Position numbers and translations under genes: made by a program. A DNA stretch of 47,883 nt from the NCBI GenBank assembly GCA_944378225.1, contig CALWGE010000017.1, positions 1 through 47,883 on the forward strand, written 5' to 3'. Of this stretch, positions 1 to 7,129 are shown piece by piece. This DNA comes from an uncultured Merdimonas sp. Its GTDB lineage: Bacteria > Bacillota > Clostridia > Lachnospirales > Lachnospiraceae. Each line of letters opens with the position of its first letter. The first letter of the stretch is position 1. The notes under the pieces were generated by a model that worked only from the letters and a program-made list of their open reading frames with translations, was not told where the DNA came from and did not search any database.

Positions 1-149
1 ATGATGTGGATATGCTGGGCTTTGCAGGTTTCGGTGTAGCGGTGGCTAACAGTCCGCAGAGTGTTCAGCGCTATGCAGATCGCATAGCGCCGTCTAATAC
101 GGAAGAGGGTGTAGCTCAGGTTCTGGAAGAAATTCTGTTCAAATCCTGA
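1..149 (+). CDS. Cof-type HAD-family phosphatase, C-terminal end (partial)
   Basis: The reading frame is open from base 3 and stops with TGA at 147-149; the 5' part lies outside the window. The 48 visible residues have the closing signature of Cof-type (IIB) haloacid dehalogenase phosphatases: an aspartate-rich loop followed by MLGFAGFGVAVANS, an AD pair, SN, then EEGVAQVLEEIL. These proteins are Mg-dependent cytosolic sugar or cofactor phosphatases; the substrate cannot be told from this fragment. The gene converges on aroA and the two overlap by 34 bases at their 3' ends. Confidence 0.72.
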   Translation, partial: DVDMLGFAGFGVAVANSPQSVQRYADRIAPSNTEEGVAQVLEEILFKS

Positions 150-1321
150 TAGAATCCGGGATAGGAAATGTTTACGCATTCGGCATCCCGGATTTCAGTT
201 TCTCCGTCTGCATTTAAAGCAGCCACAGCGAATGACATGGCGATTCGATGATCGAGATGGCTGTCTATGACAGCGCCCTGCAAGGAATGTCCGCCTTCTA
301 TGATCAGACCATCGTCTGTGGCGGTTACTTTTGCGCCCATAGCAGAAAGGTTTTCTGCCATGACAGTGATTCGATCCGATTCCTTTACTTTAAGCTCTGC
401 TGCATCACGGATGACAGTAGTTCCCTTTGCGAAACATGCCATTACAGCAATGACAGGAAGTTCATCGATAAGAGTGGGAATCAAATCGCCTCCTATCACA
501 CAGGCTTTGAGTGAAGAGGAACGCACCAGAACATCAGCGGCAGGCTCTCCGGTCTGATGTGCATAAGGCATTACTGTAATATCAGCGCCCATCATCCGGC
601 ATACCTGCAGAATTCCGTCACGGGTGGGATTAATCCCCACATTCTGGATCAGAATTTCTGAATCAGGAGTAATGCAGCCGGCGGCAATGAAATAGGCGGC
701 TGAAGAAATGTCGCCGGGTACTGTGATGTCCTGTCCTGTCAGAGCCGGGGCAGGCAGTATCGTGGCTGTGGTTCCTTCTGTATGGATTTTGGCGCCAAAC
801 TGACGCAGCATCAGTTCAGAGTGGTTGCGGGACAGAGAAGGCTCTGTCACACTCACGGGAGTGTCCGCGTATAGTCCGGCCAGCAGAATGGAAGATTTGA
901 CCTGAGCCGAAGCTACTTTTGTCCTGTAATGAATGCCGTGAAGAGGACGTCCGCTGATTTGCAGAGGCGCACATCCGTTGCCCGAAAGACTTGTGATGGA
1001 TGCTCCCATCTGTGTAAGCGGTTCGATGATACGGCCCATGGGACGTTTCTGAATCGAAGCGTCGCCAGTCAGTGTACATTCAAAATTCTGACCGCTTAAG
1101 ATTCCTGAGATGAGGCGGGTTGTGGTTCCGCTGTTTCCGGCATCCAGAATCTGAGAAGGAGCAGAAAGACCGTGAAGTCCCTTCCCATGTACAGTGATTT
1201 CATCAGCTGTTTCATCGATCTGAATTCCCATGCGGCGGAAACAGTCTATGGTGGAAAGACAGTCGGCCCCGCGCAAAAAATTCTTTACAGTTGTGGTCCC
1301 CTGTGCAAGGGAACCAAACAT
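116..1321 (-). CDS. aroA: 3-phosphoshikimate 1-carboxyvinyltransferase (EPSP synthase), N-terminally interrupted
   Basis: EPSP synthase joins shikimate-3-phosphate and phosphoenolpyruvate in the chorismate pathway. The open frame gives 401 residues with family hallmarks: DAGNSGTTTR, LPVIAVMA, VKESDRI and HRIAMSFAVAAL. The family normally has about 425-430 residues and starts some 20 residues before a PGDKSISHR motif whose Lys, Ser and Arg bind substrate. Here that motif is upstream of the first usable Met of this frame, separated from the natural start (1399, preceded by AGAGGAG) by an in-frame TAA at 1373-1375. A protein starting at 1321 would lack the motif and should be inactive. It follows tyrA in a minus-strand operon. 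The alternatives are a recent pseudogene, a mixed population, or a base error; the remaining frame is intact, which argues against old decay. Confidence 0.85.
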   Translation of the reverse strand: MFGSLAQGTTTVKNFLRGADCLSTIDCFRRMGIQIDETADEITVHGKGLHGLSAPSQILDAGNSGTTTRLISGILSGQNFECTLTGDASIQKRPMGRIIEPLTQMGASITSLSGNGCAPLQISGRPLHGIHYRTKVASAQVKSSILLAGLYADTPVSVTEPSLSRNHSELMLRQFGAKIHTEGTTATILPAPALTGQDITVPGDISSAAYFIAAGCITPDSEILIQNVGINPTRDGILQVCRMMGADITVMPYAHQTGEPAADVLVRSSSLKACVIGGDLIPTLIDELPVIAVMACFAKGTTVIRDAAELKVKESDRITVMAENLSAMGAKVTATDDGLIIEGGHSLQGAVIDSHLDHRIAMSFAVAALNADGETEIRDAECVNISYPGFYQDLNRISSRT

Positions 1322-1399
1322 AATGGCCCGGTGAGAGATAGACTTGTACCCGGGAGCTCTGACTTCTCCTTTTTAACTATATGCTCGTGTACATTTCAT
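1322..1399 (-). other. aroA: In-frame 5' part of aroA carrying a premature TAA
   Basis: Reading down the minus strand from ATG at 1399 in the same frame as aroA gives MKCTRAYS, then TAA, then KGEVRAPGYKSISHRAI and the first Met of the open frame. In relatives Leu (TTA) is expected at the TAA, so one T-to-A change explains it. The PGDKSISHR motif reads PGYKSISHR, a further single-base change (GAC to TAC). No ATG, GTG or TTG lies between the stop and the motif. The ATG at 1399 has a good ribosome site and sits 31 bases after the tyrA stop, so it is clearly the original start. Confidence 0.8.
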
Positions 1400-1430
1400 G
1401 GAGATTCTCCTCTGTTATTTATTTCCTGTT

Positions 1431-2528
1431 TTAACGTTCATAAATAGTGTAACGGTATTTCCTGAGAAGAGTTACGGCTTTTTGATAGGCGTCCTCATCA
1501 TAAAGCTCTACCCGGAGAACTGCCTCTTCAAATTCCCGATTATGGATAATGCCAATATTACGCAGGCTGATTCCTCCTGAGGCGAGAATGGTAGCCAGTG
1601 TGGCGATTCCTCCTGCTTCATCTACCATATCACAATAGAAGGCATATACTTTTTTGAGAGGGCCTGCGGATGTGTCGGGGATTGAGTTACGATAATCTCT
1701 GGCAGCTGCAAAAAAATCGTGAATTTCTCCGCCATTCCGTTCCTGAAGCTCTGACCGCAGCTTTTCCAGCTGCATCTGATAATGTTCCAGAGCCTTGAGG
1801 ATATTGGATGAATTGGTCATGCAAATCTGTTCCCACATTTCCGGTGAAGAAGAAGCAATGCGCGTAATGTCTTTAAATCCTCCGGCGGCTATCTGTTTCA
1901 TCAGTTCTTCCGGACTGTCCAGATCTTTTACCAGTTCCACCAGTGAAGCGGCAATCAGATGGGGCAGATGACTGACGCAGGCGGTAATAAAATCATGCTG
2001 CCTGTAGTCCAGTACCAGAGGAATGGCTTTCAGAGAAGCTGTGAAGGCAGTAAAGGCATCGGTTTTTTCCTGGGATAAACCCTCCCCGGGAGTGATAATA
2101 TAGTAGGCGTTTTCTATCAAATGAGGCTTTGCGTTCTCGTAGCCGGTTTTCTCAGAGCCGGCCATGGGATGACCGCCGATAAAGCGATCTGCGATTCCCA
2201 GTGCAGTGACTTTTTCGTGAATATCTGTTTTGGTACTGCCTGCATCTGTCAGAAGACAGGTGTCGGGCAGAATTTTTTTCAGCTCTTCCAGATAGAGGGC
2301 ATTGGTAGAGACTGGAGCACACAGATAAATAAGGTCGCAGGAACAGAAATCGTCATTCACTGCCGTGCAGACCTGATCAATAGTTCCTTCCCGCGCAGCC
2401 TGTTCCAGAGTTTCTCTGTTTCGCATATAAGCCATGATCCGAATCTGCGGATGATACAGTTTAATTGCTTTGGCGATGGAGCCGCCGATAAGTCCCAGAC
2501 CAATAAATCCTACGGTTTCAATTTTCAT
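1431..2528 (-). CDS. tyrA: Prephenate dehydrogenase with C-terminal ACT domain
   Basis: It oxidatively decarboxylates prephenate to 4-hydroxyphenylpyruvate in tyrosine synthesis. The protein from ATG 2528 has 365 residues: an N-terminal Rossmann motif GFIGLGLIGGSIAKAIK, the GGHPMAGSEKTGYENA catalytic segment with its histidine, an all-helical dimerisation domain, and from about residue 290 an ACT-like domain (GGIATLATILASGGISLRNIGI) expected to bind tyrosine for feedback control. The frame is open 35 codons further up, but ATG 2528 begins directly at the nucleotide-binding strand and has AAAAGGAG 11 bases upstream. First gene of a tyrA-aroA operon. Confidence 0.92.
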   Translation of the reverse strand: MKIETVGFIGLGLIGGSIAKAIKLYHPQIRIMAYMRNRETLEQAAREGTIDQVCTAVNDDFCSCDLIYLCAPVSTNALYLEELKKILPDTCLLTDAGSTKTDIHEKVTALGIADRFIGGHPMAGSEKTGYENAKPHLIENAYYIITPGEGLSQEKTDAFTAFTASLKAIPLVLDYRQHDFITACVSHLPHLIAASLVELVKDLDSPEELMKQIAAGGFKDITRIASSSPEMWEQICMTNSSNILKALEHYQMQLEKLRSELQERNGGEIHDFFAAARDYRNSIPDTSAGPLKKVYAFYCDMVDEAGGIATLATILASGGISLRNIGIIHNREFEEAVLRVELYDEDAYQKAVTLLRKYRYTIYER

Positions 2529-2604
2529 GATTCCAGACACTCCTTTTCTGCTTGGGAGGCATGACCGGACAGCCTGCGGCAAAGTCATGCGTCTCTGACA
2601 CATT

Positions 2605-2633
2605 AGTTTAAAAGGTTTATGGAAAAATGTCAA
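2605..2633 (-). promoter_or_regulatory. Sigma-A-type promoter for tyrA-aroA
   Basis: On the minus strand TTGACA (2633-2628) is followed after 17 bases by TAAACT (2610-2605). The transcript would start near 2598 with a leader of about 70 bases. Confidence 0.6.
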
Positions 2634-2769
2634 TGCTGTTTTACTTTAAAGTGAAAAAGTGCCGGCGTTCCTTAAAAGAGAACGACTTCTGAAAAGTATG
2701 AAAACTGGAAAAACAGAGAAAAATACCACAAAAACACAGAAGAAAACTTGTAGATTCTGCATAAAAGAC

Positions 2770-2798
2770 TTGAACTTTATCCTGAATTTTAGTAGAAT
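2770..2798 (+). promoter_or_regulatory. Sigma-A-type promoter for the EF-G paralogue
   Basis: TTGAAC at 2770-2775, 17-base spacer, TAGAAT at 2793-2798. The gene starts about 90 bases after the expected transcription start, behind a GGAGGAAGAGG ribosome site. Confidence 0.7.
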
Positions 2799-2896
2799 AT
2801 AGCCATGGCGATCGAACGGCTTTCCGGGAATGCATTGTACATCCTGGAAAAAGAGCATGTTAAGGACCGTAATAACAAGTAATCGGAGGAAGAGGC

Positions 2897-4975
2897 ATGA
2901 ACATTTACACAACTGACAAGATTCGCAATGTAGTTCTTCTGGGCCATGGTGGGTGCGGCAAGACCAGTCTGGTTGAAGCGATGGCGTATGTGTCCGGACT
3001 GACTACCCGTATCGGCAAGGTATCTGATGGAAATACGATCAGTGATTATGATAAGGAAGAGATTAAGAGAAAATTCTCAATTACTACCTCTGTGGTACCG
3101 CTTATCTGGGAAGGATGTAAAATTAACCTTCTGGATGCTCCGGGATATTTTGATTTCGTGGGTGAGGCTGAGGAAGCAGTATCTGCAGCTGACGCGGCAA
3201 TTATCGTTGTATCCGGAAAAGCCGGAGTGGAAGTGGGAACTCAGAAAGCATGGGAGCTTTGTGATAAATATAAGCTGCCGAGAATGATATTTGTATCCGA
3301 GATGGATGTAGACCATGCGTCTTTCCGTCAGGTTGTGGAAGATCTGACTGAATTGTATGGAAAGAAAATCGCGCCGTTCTATATGCCTATTCGTGAGAAT
3401 GAGAAATTTGTAGGCTATATTAACGTATGCAAGATGGAAGGCCGTCGCTTTACAGATATCGGAAAGCGTGAGCCCTGTCCTATTCCGGAGTATTCTCAGG
3501 ATAACCTGGCTATCTGCAGAGAAGCTCTGATGGACGCAGTGGCAGAGACATCGGAAGAATTTATGGAGCGTTATTTCAACGGCGAAGAGTTTACATTCGG
3601 AGAGATTCGCGCTGCCATGAAATTCAACGTATGTGACGGTACCATTATTCCGGTATCTATGGGTTCCAGTACGGAGATTCGCAATATTCACAACCTGATG
3701 AATGATATCGTAGAACTGTTCCCGAGCCCGGATAAGAAACCGTGCAATGGAATCAACATGAAGACGAACGAGATCTTCGAAGCAAACTATGATTTTTCCA
3801 AAGCCAAATCAGCATATGTATTTAAGACGATCGTGGATCCTTTTATCGGAAAGTATTCTTTGATCAAGGTATCTTCCGGTGTTATTAAATCCGATGATAT
3901 CCTGTACAATCAGGAGAGAGATGCGGAAGAAAAACTGAACAAGCTTTACATGATGCAGGGAAACAAGCCGATTGAGGTAACTGAGCTGCATGCAGGCGAC
4001 ATCGGAGCAATCGGAAAGCTTTCCAGCACCAAGACGGGAGATACACTTTCCACCAAGGCGACGCCGGTTCTTTATGGAAAGACAGATATGTCGAAGCCTT
4101 ATACATATAAGCGTTACCGTGCAAAAAATAAAGGAGACGAGGATAAGGTTTCCCAGGCACTTGCCAGAATGATGGAAGAAGACCTGACGCTGAAGAATGT
4201 AAATGATTCTGAAAATCGTCAGACTCTGCTTTATGGAATGGGAGATCAGCATCTGGATGTAGTTGTCAGCAAGCTGGCAGATAAGTTCAAGGTTGAAATT
4301 GAACTGGAGCGTCCGAAAGTAGCTTTCCGTGAAACAATCCGCAAGAAAGCGGATGTGGATTCCAAGTATAAAAAGCAGTCAGGCGGACACGGACAGTATG
4401 GCCATGTAAAGATGACCTTTGAGCCCTCCGGAGATCTGGAAAACTCTTATGTATTTGAGCAGATTGTAGTGGGCGGCGCAGTCCCCAAAAACTACTTCCC
4501 GGCAGTAGAAAAAGGAATTCAGGAATCAGTAGTAAAGGGACCTCTTGCAGGATACCCGGTAGTAGGCGTAAAGGCTGTGCTGTATGATGGATCTTATCAT
4601 CCGGTAGATTCTTCCGAAATGGCCTTCAAGACAGCAACCATCCAGGCTTTCAAGAAAGGCTTTATGGATGCGAGCCCGGTACTCCTTGAGCCGATTGTAA
4701 CCATGACAGTGACTGTTCCGGATAAGTATACAGGAGATGTCATGGGCGATCTGAATAAGAGACGCGGCCGTGTGCTGGGAATGAATCCGGTGGCTGGCGG
4801 AAAGCAGGAAGTTATCGCTGATGTTCCGACAACGGAGATTTATGGCTATTCTACGGATCTGCGCTCCATGACAGGAGGAAGCGGAGAGTTTTCCTATGAA
4901 TTTGCCCGCTATGAGCAGGCTCCTTCCGATGTACAGGAAAAGGAAGTGGCAGCAAGAGCGGCAGAAAACGAGTAA
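2897..4975 (+). CDS. Elongation factor G paralogue (FusA2-like) with altered GTPase motifs
   Basis: A 692-residue protein with the complete five-domain EF-G layout: G domain about 1-280, domain II about 290-380, III about 390-470, IV about 480-595, V to the end. Domains III-V are conventional (GMGDQHLDVVVSKL; SGGHGQYGHVKM; GDVMGDLNKRRGRVLGM), so it should fit the ribosomal A site. The G domain departs from consensus: P-loop GHGGCGKTS (residues 16-24), DAPGY with Tyr84 in place of the catalytic His of DTPGH, and SEMD (134-137) in place of the NKMD base-recognition motif. Canonical EF-G has all three. Weak or different GTP use is inferred, as proposed for other EF-G paralogues. It has its own promoter and terminator and no str-operon neighbours, so the housekeeping fusA is expected elsewhere. 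Confidence 0.88.
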   Translation: MNIYTTDKIRNVVLLGHGGCGKTSLVEAMAYVSGLTTRIGKVSDGNTISDYDKEEIKRKFSITTSVVPLIWEGCKINLLDAPGYFDFVGEAEEAVSAADAAIIVVSGKAGVEVGTQKAWELCDKYKLPRMIFVSEMDVDHASFRQVVEDLTELYGKKIAPFYMPIRENEKFVGYINVCKMEGRRFTDIGKREPCPIPEYSQDNLAICREALMDAVAETSEEFMERYFNGEEFTFGEIRAAMKFNVCDGTIIPVSMGSSTEIRNIHNLMNDIVELFPSPDKKPCNGINMKTNEIFEANYDFSKAKSAYVFKTIVDPFIGKYSLIKVSSGVIKSDDILYNQERDAEEKLNKLYMMQGNKPIEVTELHAGDIGAIGKLSSTKTGDTLSTKATPVLYGKTDMSKPYTYKRYRAKNKGDEDKVSQALARMMEEDLTLKNVNDSENRQTLLYGMGDQHLDVVVSKLADKFKVEIELERPKVAFRETIRKKADVDSKYKKQSGGHGQYGHVKMTFEPSGDLENSYVFEQIVVGGAVPKNYFPAVEKGIQESVVKGPLAGYPVVGVKAVLYDGSYHPVDSSEMAFKTATIQAFKKGFMDASPVLLEPIVTMTVTVPDKYTGDVMGDLNKRRGRVLGMNPVAGGKQEVIADVPTTEIYGYSTDLRSMTGGSGEFSYEFARYEQAPSDVQEKEVAARAAENE

Positions 4976-4994
4976 AGCAAAAAATAAAGAATTT

Positions 4995-5076
4995 AGATTT
5001 CAGGGCCCCGGAGCGAAAATTTTCCGTTCCGGGGCCCTGAAATCTGGAGAAAAGCCCGGCTAAAGCCGGTTTTTTT
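4995..5076 (+). terminator. Long perfect hairpin followed by an intrinsic terminator
   Basis: An 18-base perfect inverted repeat (arms 4995-5012 and 5028-5045, 15-base loop) has no U-tract. Ten bases later CCGGC/GCCGG (5056-5060, 5065-5069) with loop TAAA is followed by seven T (5070-5076), a classical terminator for the EF-G paralogue. Confidence 0.8.
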
Positions 5077-5078
5077 AA

Positions 5079-5098
5079 TTTTGAAAAACTTTTCAAAA
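5079..5098. repeat. 9-base inverted repeat, candidate operator of the sugar operon
   Basis: TTTTGAAAA (5079-5087), two-base spacer, TTTTCAAAA (5090-5098): a perfect dyad about 70 bases upstream of the -10 box of the catabolic operon. A-rich dyads of this kind are plausible RpiR-family sites; the link to the regulator at 10.7 kb is inference. Part of it may just be the AT-rich end of the preceding terminator. Confidence 0.35.
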
Positions 5099-5166
5099 AG
5101 CTGGTCCTGTTATTCGAATCCTGAAAAGGTTTTTGCCTTTGTACGGTTTTTTATGAAGAATGTTTA

Positions 5167-5175
5167 TGTTATAAT
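5167..5175 (+). promoter_or_regulatory. Extended -10 promoter of the sugar catabolic operon
   Basis: TGT precedes TATAAT (5170-5175), an extended -10 element; no good -35 hexamer lies at the right distance, which suggests activator dependence or reliance on the extended element. The leader contains an inverted repeat TACGGC/GCCGTA (5214-5232) around a GC-rich core, which could be an operator or RNA hairpin, then AAAGGA before the start codon. Confidence 0.6.
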
Positions 5176-5256
5176 TTCGATCATCAAAAGATGTATATAC
5201 ATTTTTAAAATTGTACGGCGCGGCCGGCCGTATGAAAAGAGAAAGGAAAATAAAAG

Positions 5257-6108
5257 ATGTATGTAACTTTAAAGACTGTGCTGGAGGAGGCAGAAAGGCT
5301 GAATATGGCCATCGGAGCTTTCAATACACATAATCTTGAGATGCTGCCGGCAATTCTGAAGGCTGCGGTAAATCAGAAAACCCCTGTGATTGTGCAGACA
5401 AGCTGTGGAACTGCAAATTATGTGGGGCACAGAAATCTGGTGGCAGTCTGCAGGTCCATGGCGGAAGAATATGGTGTAAATGTAGTTCTTCATCTGGACC
5501 ACTGCAAAGAGTTTGATGAAATCCGTAAAGCTATCGACGCAGGTTACAGTTCCGTGATGTTTGACGGCTCGGCACTCCCTCTGAAAGAAAATATCCTGGG
5601 AACCAGAAGGGTTGTGGATTACGCGAAGACCCATGGAAATGTCAGTGTGGAAGCTGAACTGGGTACAGTAGGCGGAACTGAGGATGGAATTGTGGTCAGC
5701 CAGGCAGAAGTACGGTACACAGAACCGTCGGATGCCAAAGAATTCGTGGAAAAAACAGGAATAGATGCTCTGGCTGTGGCCATTGGAACGAACCATGGGC
5801 AGTACAAATCAAAGACAGAGATTAATTTTGAACGTCTGGCTCAGATTCATTCCGCAGTTCACATTCCCCTGGTAATTCATGGGGGAACCGGAGTCAAGGA
5901 CGAGGATGTAAAACGGGTCATTGACCTGGGAATCCGGAAATTTAACGTGGGAACGGAGCTTCTGGTAGGCTGGAACAGAAAATCAAAAGAATGCTACGAA
6001 AAAAACAAAGAAAATGTTTCCAACCGGGAAAATGTCATGCCCTGTCTGGAGGAAATTCAGAGTATTGTGGAGCATAAAATTTCCCTGTTTAAAAATCTGC
6101 AGGGGTGA
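5257..6108 (+). CDS. Class II fructose/tagatose-bisphosphate-type aldolase
   Basis: A 283-residue zinc-dependent ketose-bisphosphate aldolase that cleaves a ketose 1,6-bisphosphate or related phosphate to dihydroxyacetone phosphate and an aldehyde. Visible active-site residues are Asp81-His82 (HLDHCKEFDEI), the EAELG segment, His180 (GTNHGQY) and His208 (VIHGGTG). Length fits the GatY/KbaY/SorG group. It is the first gene of the operon and ends 5 bases before the next start. Which phosphate it uses is not decidable from sequence; no dedicated sugar-phosphate kinase lies in the operon. L-sorbose operons of lactobacilli also carry an aldolase-like gene. Confidence 0.85.
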   Translation: MYVTLKTVLEEAERLNMAIGAFNTHNLEMLPAILKAAVNQKTPVIVQTSCGTANYVGHRNLVAVCRSMAEEYGVNVVLHLDHCKEFDEIRKAIDAGYSSVMFDGSALPLKENILGTRRVVDYAKTHGNVSVEAELGTVGGTEDGIVVSQAEVRYTEPSDAKEFVEKTGIDALAVAIGTNHGQYKSKTEINFERLAQIHSAVHIPLVIHGGTGVKDEDVKRVIDLGIRKFNVGTELLVGWNRKSKECYEKNKENVSNRENVMPCLEEIQSIVEHKISLFKNLQG

Positions 6109-6113
6109 AAAGA

Positions 6114-7118
6114 ATGAGAGCAGGTTATTATACGGGTAATTATACATACGAGGTCAGGCAGCTGCCGGAGCGTCAGCCCGTTGGTCGGGAAGTGAAGATT
6201 GAGGTTGCCTGGTGCGGACTCTGCGGCACGGATATCCATAAATTCCGCGGCAGAGCAGGAGCACGGCCTGTGGTTCCGCCGATTATTCTCGGGCACGAGT
6301 GTTCGGGTATTGTGACAGAGGTTGGGCCGGATGTGAAAAACTTCAGACCGGGTGACCGGGTGGCATGTGACCCCAGCTGGGGCTGCGGGAGATGTATCTG
6401 GTGTCAGAAAGGATTTCCGAATTTCTGTACAGAACGTCATGGAGTGGCGAAAGGATTTGCGGATTACGTATTTCCTCCGGAGGAAAATGTTTATCACATA
6501 TCCGACAGCCTCGATCTGGAAACTGCGGCTTTTGCGGAACCGCTTTCCTGCGCGGTTCACGGAGTTGACCTGATAGAGCCGAGAATGGGAGCAAATATTG
6601 TTTTGTTTGGAATGGGAGCAGTCGGAGGACTGATGCTCCAGCTTCTGACCAAAACGGCTCCCAGAAATCTGATTGTGGTGGAACTGGACGAAGCGAAAAG
6701 AGAGCTTGCGTGCAGTCTGGGCGCTACACAGGCAGTTACCGGCGAAGAACTGGAAACGGCAGTATCAAATATAAACGTTGATTATGTGGTGGAATGTATC
6801 GGACTGAACAGTACCATGGAACAGGCTGTGAAAATTGCCGGAAAAGGAGCAAAGGTGCTTCTTTTTGGACTGGGAGATCCGGAAAAACCCATGCAGTTTA
6901 ATCAATATGAAGCATATCTGAGGGAATTGAGCATTTATACTTCGTTCCTGAATCCTCATACAACCGAGCGTGCTCTTGCGCTTCTGGAGAGCGGACAGAT
7001 TAATACAGAGGCTCTGATCAGCGCGAGACTTGAACTTGAAGAGATGGGAGAGGAACTGAAGACAACGCACTATGCAAAGAAGGGGAAGGTTATGGTGCGT
7101 TTGAGTGGAAAGAAATAG
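6114..7118 (+). CDS. Zinc-dependent medium-chain dehydrogenase (alditol/sorbose-1-phosphate dehydrogenase-like)
   Basis: A 334-residue MDR oxidoreductase. The catalytic zinc site is seen in CGLCGTDIH and GHECSG, the structural zinc lobe in GCGRCIWCQKGFPNFC, and the NAD(P) fold in GMGAVGG. The start is taken at ATG 6114 because AGGGGTGA lies just upstream; an in-frame GTG at 6105 overlapping the aldolase stop is possible. Relatives oxidise alditols or alditol phosphates, or reduce sorbose-1-phosphate (SorE). Its place beside a mannose-family PTS and an SDR favours a role on the PTS product, which is inference. Confidence 0.85.
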   Translation: MRAGYYTGNYTYEVRQLPERQPVGREVKIEVAWCGLCGTDIHKFRGRAGARPVVPPIILGHECSGIVTEVGPDVKNFRPGDRVACDPSWGCGRCIWCQKGFPNFCTERHGVAKGFADYVFPPEENVYHISDSLDLETAAFAEPLSCAVHGVDLIEPRMGANIVLFGMGAVGGLMLQLLTKTAPRNLIVVELDEAKRELACSLGATQAVTGEELETAVSNINVDYVVECIGLNSTMEQAVKIAGKGAKVLLFGLGDPEKPMQFNQYEAYLRELSIYTSFLNPHTTERALALLESGQINTEALISARLELEEMGEELKTTHYAKKGKVMVRLSGKK

Positions 7119-7129
7119 GAGGGTTTGAA

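Larger units (their letters stand above)
2529..2896. other. Divergent intergenic region between tyrA and the EF-G paralogue
   Basis: This 368-base gap holds two divergent promoters (listed separately). Between them are a 10-base perfect palindrome ACTTTAAAGT (2643-2652), just upstream of the tyrA -35 box, and a CGTTC/GAACG inverted repeat near 2667-2685. The short minus-strand frames here have low-complexity, Phe/Ser-rich translations and no ribosome site. I see no further gene and no T-box or other known leader. Confidence 0.6.

Noticed and set aside
248-557. Two overlapping plus-strand frames of 88 and 96 residues
   Set aside because: They are antisense to aroA, lack ribosome sites and family signals, and are explained as shadows.
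2641-2912. Minus-strand frames upstream of the EF-G paralogue
   Set aside because: Low-complexity Phe/Leu/Ser composition, no ribosome site, and they overlap two promoters.
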